The position numbers and the translations under genes are program-made. The notes beneath the pieces are model-generated. The model did no database searches. It had not been told where the DNA came from and was given only the letters and a program-made list of their open reading frames with translations. Shown here in pieces: positions 5,201 through 7,252 of a stretch of DNA of 7,252 nt. Numbering within the stretch: position 1 is the stretch's first letter; each line of letters opens with the position of its first letter. Source of the stretch: Candidatus Sumerlaeota bacterium (GTDB taxonomy: Bacteria; Sumerlaeota; Sumerlaeia; JADFCT01); NCBI GenBank assembly GCA_017161665.1, contig JADFCT010000194.1:1-7252 (forward strand), written 5' to 3'.

Positions 5201-7252
5201 TGCTGTGATCAAACGCTACCAAGGGCTGGCGGATGAGGTGGAAGCCGCGGTTGTGGCGGAAACGGCCCGGTGGGGGGATATGCACAGGGAGCCACCTTAT
5301 ACGAAGTCCGAATGGGAAACGGCACGGGACAATGTTCTGAACAATTATTTGCCCTATCGAAATAATATCGTCATTCAACAATTCAAAAAGGCCGGCCTTT
5401 ATCCGAATCTCACTGCGCCGGATTTCGCCATTGATGGTTTGCCGCAACATGGCGGTCAGGTCGTGAAAGGGGCGGCTCTGACTCTCGCGCCGGTCCCGGC
5501 GGCTGGGATGATTTATTATACTCTGAATGGGACTGATCCCCGTCGCTCTTCATCCGCTGACAACGGTCTACAGACCCTGGTTCTGGCCGCGGAAAATGCT
5601 CCGAAGCGGATTCTGGTTCCCACACGCGATATTGGGTCTAGCTGGCGGTCGATTCTTTTTGATGATGCCGATTGGGATGGGGGCGTCGCAATCAAGGGTG
5701 TGGGCTATGAAACCGGGAACGGGTATCAGGCCTATTTTGAGTATGACACTCAGACGGCCATGTCCGGCGTGTCCACAACCTGCTACATCCGGATTCCCTT
5801 CACGGTTCGCGCCGAGGACTTAGACCAGATCCGCTCACTGACGCTGCGAATGCGATACGATGATGGTTTTATTGCTTATATTAATGGACAAAAGGCCATC
5901 AGCGCCAATGAACCGGCCGGCGAGCCGGCCTGGAATTCGGCATCTTCCGTTCAAAATTCCGACGCGAACGCCATCAATCTGCAGGATTTCAATATAAGCG
6001 CCATGATTTCCTCTCTGGTGGCCGGTGACAATGTACTGGCGATACATGGACTGAATATATCGGTCGGCAGTTCCGATTTTCTGATCAGTCCTGAACTGGT
6101 CGCCATGACCGGTGCGATCAATGACGACCTGGTGACTTCCAGCGCCCTTCTCTATGACGGTCCCGTCACGCTGACGGACAGCATCCGGGTAAAAGCGCGG
6201 GCTTGGGATGGAACGGAATGGAGCGCGCTGACGGACGCTTTCTTTTCGGTTCCCGTAGCGCCTGAGGCCGTGATCATCACAGAAATCATGGCCAATCCAA
6301 AGGGCGATGATGCGAACAGCGAATGGATTGAATTGTTCAACACTTCGGATACGCCGATCAATATCAGTGGATGGACCCTGACTGACAATGGCGGAGACCG
6401 GGCGGTTCTGGACAGCGCAACACCGCTTTGGATCCCGGCTCGGGGATATCGAGTGGTTGGCGCTTCGACCGACTCCATGCTTAATGGCGGCGCGTCAGTC
6501 GATTATGCCTATGGCGCCGCCATGACACTGAGTAATGAAGCGGATGAGATCTTCCTGACCCAAGGCGACACTGTGATCCACTCGGTCGGCTATGGCGCCT
6601 TCACACCCCTGCCCCAGACAGTCGCCACGGTGATCGCCATGCGACCGGACGAGGGGGAGGCCTTTGGGATGGCTCAAAATTATTATGATGGGCCCGTTGA
6701 CTGGTGGATTGATCAGGTTTCGCCTTATGGCCCTTGGGGAAATGAGGGAACCCCGGGCGCGGACAACGACGGAGTGTACATCGGAGCCGGTTCTGACACC
6801 GAGCCCCCGCGTCTCATGGAGGCCCGCTTTGTCCGGGGGGATCGGATTCAGTTACGTTTTGACGACATCCTCAGCACGACGCCAGCCGAGCAGTTGACCC
6901 ATTACTCGGTCAACCAAGGTGTCGGCGCCCCTGTTTCCGTCCAGAAGACCTCCGCCATGAAGGTCGAACTCGACTTTCCATCTCCCTTGACACCGGGGAT
7001 CGCTTACACCGTTACCATCCAGGGACTCGAAGATCTTTTTGGCAATGTCATGCCGGTTCCTGTTGATGTGACGGTCACCTATGAGGCGCCTCATGTTCTA
7101 ATAACCGAAATTATGTATCACCCTCCGGCGGGAGACGCCTTTGAATATTTGGAGCTCCATAATCCGGACTTGGCGAACCCCTTGGATCTGGAAGGGATGG
7201 CTCTGACCGATGGGGTCGATTTCGTTTTTCCGGAAGGCGCGATAATTGAGCC
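2142..7252 (+). CDS. Giant secreted CotH-kinase multidomain protein (3' end outside window)
   Basis: One open frame of at least 1703 codons with no stop, running off the right edge. Order of parts by residue: signal peptide 1-27 (positive MKR, hydrophobic core, cut near GQG/Q); lamin-tail domain 28-140; jelly-roll part A 146-204; LamG-like 205-405; jelly-roll part B 410-531; chitobiase-C-terminal-like 558-636; CotH kinase 689 to about 1082; second chitobiase-C-terminal-like 1092-1145 plus 1326-1371, split by an intact jelly-roll 1158-1324; lamin-tail 1376-1487; SbsA-like Ig 1552-1648; partial lamin-tail from 1651. CotH proteins are atypical kinases that phosphorylate proteins; the others are adhesion or carbohydrate-binding type modules, so a surface or extracellular role is inferred. 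Start choice: GAGG lies 9 nt before 2142. In-frame ATGs at 2097, 2121, 2127 and 2157 are alternatives; 2157 gives the cleanest signal peptide but has no ribosome site. Confidence 0.9.
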   Translation, partial: MTDTFMKRAILIYCVLWALLGAPHGQGQIISEFMAINNSTLFDEDGDASDWIEIYNPESTAMDMEGYYLTDDPDNLSQWRFPAIQIPSGGFLVLFASGKDRRNPAGKLHTNFKLSSEGEYLGLIRPDGVTVEYEYAPRFPEQVTDISYGKGEFSETTLVGEGDTLRFRIPGIGEADATWTAPDYDDSAWSPGKMGLGFAPIPRTGLVSHWTFDVDGADMAGNNDGILKNGASITNEASVGAGALSLDGVNDYVSLGDPVSLQIEGEITITAWIRTAVTGGIRYIVAKGYNTSPNGEIYLRLSGDLYEMGVWDGSNAAASGAGAGADVDQWTHLAGLYDGANWKLYRNGVLIQSTASTQGAIPVGMGWGIGGRADGSVRFFGGQIDDVYIFNRALSESDIWQIYNGSGPGAQTNVSDEMLGVNTSAWTRSRFSIEDPTFYNGLLLKVRYEDGFVAFLNGWEIARGNAPASLDWNSAAASDRPENMTGVIETFQLENAIGYLQAGPNVLAVQGLNDSAHDENFLISTELTGALDATVGQYYVTATPGAFNQEGALGVVGMPDFSHGSGSYNSTFNVTLSCPTDGAWIRYTLNGEEPTETTGEFYTFPINIYQSQVIRAIAYKPGWASSRIATKSYLFLNSVVNQPTLPSGFPAYWDTYNGSSHVPGDYEMDPFIKNHSTWGTQLIPSLQSLPIMSIVTANDNLFDAQIGIYSNPEQSGPAWERPAYAEWIESDGTVGFGVDAGLRIQGGWFRNPDNNQKHSLRLLFKTQYGPSKLRYNLFDWSERTIPSFDTITLRANANDGYSWAGHSEVQFIRDEFGRRSQLALGHPSGHGTFGHLFINGLYWGFFNPVERPAAAFAARYFGGDKEEWDALNSGAAIDGTTTAWNALLSQCRAGLASDAAYQKVQGNNPDGTNRTDYECYIDIDNYIDYMICNLWVGNSDWPFKNWYAARRRVDSTGFKFFMWDAEWALLMNSGLNTDRTEDVRGVAEPYGALRANAEFRLRFADHVRKHLFHDGAMTTDAVIKRYQGLADEVEAAVVAETARWGDMHREPPYTKSEWETARDNVLNNYLPYRNNIVIQQFKKAGLYPNLTAPDFAIDGLPQHGGQVVKGAALTLAPVPAAGMIYYTLNGTDPRRSSSADNGLQTLVLAAENAPKRILVPTRDIGSSWRSILFDDADWDGGVAIKGVGYETGNGYQAYFEYDTQTAMSGVSTTCYIRIPFTVRAEDLDQIRSLTLRMRYDDGFIAYINGQKAISANEPAGEPAWNSASSVQNSDANAINLQDFNISAMISSLVAGDNVLAIHGLNISVGSSDFLISPELVAMTGAINDDLVTSSALLYDGPVTLTDSIRVKARAWDGTEWSALTDAFFSVPVAPEAVIITEIMANPKGDDANSEWIELFNTSDTPINISGWTLTDNGGDRAVLDSATPLWIPARGYRVVGASTDSMLNGGASVDYAYGAAMTLSNEADEIFLTQGDTVIHSVGYGAFTPLPQTVATVIAMRPDEGEAFGMAQNYYDGPVDWWIDQVSPYGPWGNEGTPGADNDGVYIGAGSDTEPPRLMEARFVRGDRIQLRFDDILSTTPAEQLTHYSVNQGVGAPVSVQKTSAMKVELDFPSPLTPGIAYTVTIQGLEDLFGNVMPVPVDVTVTYEAPHVLITEIMYHPPAGDAFEYLELHNPDLANPLDLEGMALTDGVDFVFPEGAIIE
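2223..2561 (+). other. Lamin-tail domain 1 of the CotH protein
   Basis: Residues 28-140. It begins IISEFMAINN and carries DWIEIYNP (50-57), then a YYLTDD turn, a WRFPAIQIPSGGFLVLFASG strand pair and a late LSSEGEYLGLI stretch. This is the bacterial lamin-tail (LTD) pattern: S-E-h-M-A-x-N, then D-W-I-E-h-Y-N, then a G-x-Y-L-T-D turn. Confidence 0.8.
2577..2753 (+). other. Jelly-roll (galactose-binding-like) domain copy 1, part A
   Basis: Residues 146-204. TWTAPDYDDSAW (178-189) followed by GLGF is the first part of a galactose-binding-like fold: W, 9 residues, W, then G-h-G-F/Y. The rest of this domain is found only after the LamG-like insertion, at 3369-3734. Confidence 0.65.
2754..3356 (+). 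other. LamG/concanavalin A-like domain inserted in jelly-roll copy 1
   Basis: Residues 205-405. It opens with GLVSHWTFD, followed by GNNDGILKNGA, ALSLDGVNDYVSLGD, ITITAWIRT, WTHLAGLYDGANWKLYRNG and finally GQIDDVYIFNRALSESDIWQIY. This order is the standard signature of LamG-type laminin-G-like domains in secreted bacterial proteins, which usually bind glycans or proteins. Confidence 0.85.
3369..3734 (+). other. Jelly-roll domain copy 1, part B
   Basis: Residues 410-531. Key stretches are KVRYEDGFVAFLNG (445-458), LDWNSAA and AGPNVLAVQGLN, then NFLISTELTG. They match copy 2 at 5613-6113 in the same order: RMRYDDGFIAYING, PAWNSAS, AGDNVLAIHGLN and DFLISPELVA. Confidence 0.75.
3813..4049 (+). 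other. Chitobiase C-terminal-like (Fn3-associated) domain 1
   Basis: Residues 558-636: PDFSHGSG, STFNVTLSC, WIRYTLNGEEPTE, then VIRAIAYKPGWASSRIATKSY. The I-x-Y-T-L-N/D-G-x-x-P-T core followed by I-R-A-h-A-h-x-x-G-x-x-x-S-x-h is the hallmark of this small beta-sandwich, commonly found just before bacterial CotH domains. Confidence 0.8.
4206..5387 (+). other. CotH kinase domain
   Basis: Residues 689 to about 1082, opening LPIMSIVTANDNLFD. RIQGGW (743-748) and KHSLRLLFKTQYG (757-769) form the N-lobe strand region, with Lys757 and Lys765 as candidate ATP-phosphate contacts. FGHLFINGLYWGFFNPVERP follows, then GNSDWPFKNWYAARR, where Asp940 and Asn945 fit the catalytic loop, and FFMWDAEW, where Asp964 fits the metal-binding position equivalent to the DFG aspartate. 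The key residues look intact, so an active kinase is likely. Residue roles are inferred from the family pattern, not from an alignment. Confidence 0.85.
5415..5576 (+). other. Chitobiase C-terminal-like domain 2, first half
   Basis: Residues 1092-1145: APDFAIDG, ALTLAPVPAAGMIYYTLNGTDPR. The usual second half (Y-x-G-P-h-x-L, then V-K-A-R-A) does not follow here; it appears at 6117-6254, after the intact jelly-roll copy. Confidence 0.75.
5613..6113 (+). other. Jelly-roll (galactose-binding-like) domain copy 2, uninterrupted
   Basis: Residues 1158-1324. SSWRSILFDDADW (1166-1178) is followed by GVGYETG, RMRYDDGFIAYING (1236-1249), AWNSAS, AGDNVLAIHGLN and FLISPEL. It is a paralogue of the split copy at 2577-2753 plus 3369-3734 and shows what that copy would look like without the LamG insertion. 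Confidence 0.75.
6117..6254 (+). other. Chitobiase C-terminal-like domain 2, second half
   Basis: Residues 1326-1371: SSALLYDGPVTLTDSIRVKA, then RAWDGTEWSALTDAFFSV. This is the closing half of the domain begun at 5415. Confidence 0.75.
6267..6602 (+). other. Lamin-tail domain 2
   Basis: Residues 1376-1487. AVIITEIMANP, SEWIELFNTSD, ISGWTLTDNGG, WIPARGYRVV, then TLSNEADEIFL and DTVIHSVGYG. This is a classic full bacterial lamin-tail domain. A GTPGADND linker follows, as is common after such domains. Confidence 0.88.
6795..7085 (+). other. SbsA-like Ig domain
   Basis: Residues 1552-1648: DTEPPRLMEARFVRGDRIQL, then a FDDILSTTPAEQLTHYSV stretch, LTPGIAYTVTIQGLEDLFGN and VDVTVTYE. The T-P-G-x-x-Y-T-V-T-I-x-G-h-x-D-x-x-G-N ending is typical of bacterial Ig-like (Big_5/SbsA) domains. 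Confidence 0.75.
7092..7252 (+). other. Lamin-tail domain 3 (cut by window edge)
   Basis: Residues 1651-1703. HVLITEIMYHPP, FEYLELHNPD, LEGMALTDGVDFVFPEG repeat the opening of lamin-tail domain 2 in order. The remainder and the end of the gene lie outside the window. Confidence 0.82.

Noticed and set aside
4830..5450. 206-residue open frame on the minus strand
   Set aside because: Antisense to the conserved CotH kinase core, with no recognisable motif.
5915..5930. Perfect GC-rich inverted repeat GGCCGGC-GA-GCCGGCC
   Set aside because: It lies inside the coding frame of the second jelly-roll domain and encodes an ordinary loop (EPAGEPA). There is no sign of termination or function.
1..7252. 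CRISPR array, tRNA, rRNA, integrase or insertion-sequence transposase
   Set aside because: No regularly spaced repeats, no tRNA or rRNA pattern, and no transposase or integrase motif seen in either coding strand.

Overview
The window most likely comes from a bacterium of the PVC group (Planctomycetota, Verrucomicrobiota, Lentisphaerota or Kiritimatiellota). This rests on the type of genes present: a secreted formylglycine-type sulfatase and a very large secreted CotH-kinase protein built from lamin-tail, LamG and chitobiase-C-terminal-like modules. Both are typical of these lineages. No 16S or other phylogenetic marker is present, so the assignment is an inference.

Layout. (1) Positions 1-108, minus strand: the first 36 codons of an FGGY-family sugar kinase, closest in look to xylulokinase, with a strong ribosome binding site. 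(2) Positions 109-350: a non-coding gap with a 115-bp segment bounded by 11-bp inverted repeats and carrying a tight GC-rich hairpin, possibly a small MITE-like or dispersed intergenic repeat. (3) Positions 351-1796, minus strand: a complete secreted S1-family sulfatase of 481 residues. (4) Positions 1797-2141: a divergent intergenic region with a good sigma-70-type promoter for the rightward gene, a weak candidate promoter for the sulfatase, and a 14-bp perfect palindrome in the sulfatase leader. (5) Positions 2142-7252, plus strand: one uninterrupted reading frame of at least 1703 codons that runs off the right edge. It is the dominant feature of the window. I read it by translating frame 3 throughout and met no stop codon.

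The large protein reads, in order: signal peptide, lamin-tail domain 1, a galactose-binding-like jelly-roll domain interrupted by a LamG/concanavalin-like domain, a chitobiase-C-terminal-like (Fn3-associated) domain, a CotH kinase domain, a second chitobiase-C-terminal-like domain interrupted by an intact second copy of the jelly-roll domain, lamin-tail domain 2, an SbsA-like Ig domain and the start of lamin-tail domain 3. The two nested domain insertions are the most interesting architecture here.

Working together (inference): the sulfatase would desulfate an external polysaccharide and the sugar kinase would phosphorylate a released sugar in the cytoplasm, so these two fit a glycan-use locus. 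The CotH protein is divergently transcribed and may be a surface or extracellular protein that phosphorylates proteins outside the cytoplasm. Whether it belongs to the same pathway cannot be decided from this window.
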